Origin: Rugamonas fusca
Lineage (GTDB): Bacteria > Pseudomonadota > Gammaproteobacteria > Burkholderiales > Burkholderiaceae_D
Assembly (NCBI RefSeq): GCF_014042365.1
Contig: NZ_JACEZS010000003.1
Coordinates: 248,001 to 312,000 of the forward strand
Reading direction: 5' to 3'
Length of the DNA: 64,000 nt
Below, piece by piece: positions 63,456 to 64,000 of this stretch; the stretch's first letter is position 1; every line of letters starts with the position of its first letter. The notes beneath the pieces are model-generated. The model worked only from the letters and a program-made list of their open reading frames with translations, was not told the DNA's origin and did not search any database. The position numbers were made by a program, and so were the translations under genes.

Positions 63456-64000
63456 TCAGAAGCCCGACAGCGCCTCGGCCAGGTTGATCTTGCGTTCCGG
63501 TTCACCCAGCCGCAGCCGGCCTTCGATTTCCAGCAGGTGATGTTCGATCAAAGCCGTGGCCTCGGCCACCTTGCGCTGTTCGATCAGCGTCATCAGGTCC
63601 TGGTGCTCGTCGTTCTCGCACATGGCCGCCCCCGGGCTTTCATACAGGGCGATGATCAGCGAGCAGCGCGACACCAGCTCCGACATGAAGCGCAGCAGCA
63701 CCTGGTTGCCCGCCAGTTCAGCCAGCAGCAGGTGGAACTCGCCGCCCAGCCGGATCCAGCTGGCGCGGTCGCCCGTGCGGCGGGCCTGGTCTTCCGCCTC
63801 CAGCGCGGCGCGGATCTGCTGCAGCGACGCCGGCGTGGCGTTGCCGATCACGAGCGGCACGATCTCCCGTTCCACGGCGCGGCGCGCGGCGAAGATGTCG
63901 CGCGCTTCCTCCGGCGTGGGCGAGGCGATCACGGCGCCCCGGTTGGGGCGCAGTTCGATGATGTGGTCGTGCGCCAGCCGCTGCAGCGCCTTGCGCACGG
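63456..64000 (-). CDS. GntR-family (FCD domain) regulator, partial
   Basis: The gene is cut by the right edge of the window; about 180 C-terminal residues are visible. The end of the winged helix (KALQRLAHDHIIELRPNRGAVIASPTPEEARDIFAARRAVE) and the FCD effector domain (WIRLGGEFHLLLAELAGNQVLLRFMSELVSRCSLIIALYE, EHQDLMTLIEQRKVAEATALIEHHL) with metal-binding Asp/His are present. It is a likely repressor of the purine cluster downstream on the same strand, by adjacency. Confidence 0.88.
   Translation of the reverse strand, partial: VRKALQRLAHDHIIELRPNRGAVIASPTPEEARDIFAARRAVEREIVPLVIGNATPASLQQIRAALEAEDQARRTGDRASWIRLGGEFHLLLAELAGNQVLLRFMSELVSRCSLIIALYESPGAAMCENDEHQDLMTLIEQRKVAEATALIEHHLLEIEGRLRLGEPERKINLAEALSGF

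Overview
The window is high-GC Gram-negative chromosome whose gene set (MetE/MetR, the PHB genes phaA-phaB, minCDE, prfA-prmC-hemA-dsbB, Kup, EttA, TonB-dependent receptor, Tsx-type porin) points to a betaproteobacterium, most likely Oxalobacteraceae (Janthinobacterium/Duganella/Massilia type). The placement is inferred from protein character and gene order; no database was searched.

Layout. 1-9.6 kb: partial molybdopterin oxidoreductase-like gene, AlkB-type dioxygenase, outer-membrane barrel, ettA, a palindromic repeat cluster, rarD, kup, a double-FKBP lipoprotein and a chemotaxis receptor. 9.7-22 kb: ElaA-type acetyltransferase, ohr with operator-like palindromes, a TumE/TumA-type toxin-antitoxin pair, then a mostly leftward housekeeping block (histone-deacetylase-like enzyme, gshA, prmC, dsbB, prfA, hemA, response regulator, minC-minD-minE). 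22-31.6 kb: TacA/TacT-type toxin-antitoxin pair, a degenerate tRNA-like sequence, divergent metE/metR around a perfect MetR box, phasin-like ORF, phaA, phaB, proline iminopeptidase and small conserved proteins. 31.7-47.3 kb: 2,4-dienoyl-CoA reductase, a KAS III homologue, S41 protease, Spy/CpxP-like protein, TonB-dependent receptor, three tandem M13 metallopeptidases and a cytochrome c.

47.5-55.3 kb is a genomic island of about 7.8 kb inserted in the 3' part of tRNA-Arg(CCG). A 49-bp direct repeat marks both ends, a tyrosine integrase lies beside the right end, and a 19-bp repeat near each end is probably an integrase arm site. The left half carries an exoribonuclease-like gene and an inovirus-type pIV secretin with a truncated upstream partner. 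The AT-richer right half carries a four-gene set: HigB toxin, HigA fused to an ImmA/IrrE metallopeptidase, and two proteins of unknown function, the second with a zinc-finger-like Cys/His cluster. This set is the best candidate here for an undescribed (perhaps defensive) system.

55.5-64 kb: a NarX/NarL-type two-component system, a cupin, a Sel1-repeat protein, and an ECF41 sigma factor with a carboxymuconolactone-decarboxylase-like partner; each of these last two is preceded by a sequence matching the ECF41 promoter pattern. The window ends in a probable purine-nucleoside salvage locus: nucleoside deaminase, BMP-type binding protein, Tsx-like channel and a GntR/FCD regulator cut by the window edge, with palindromic operator candidates between the genes.
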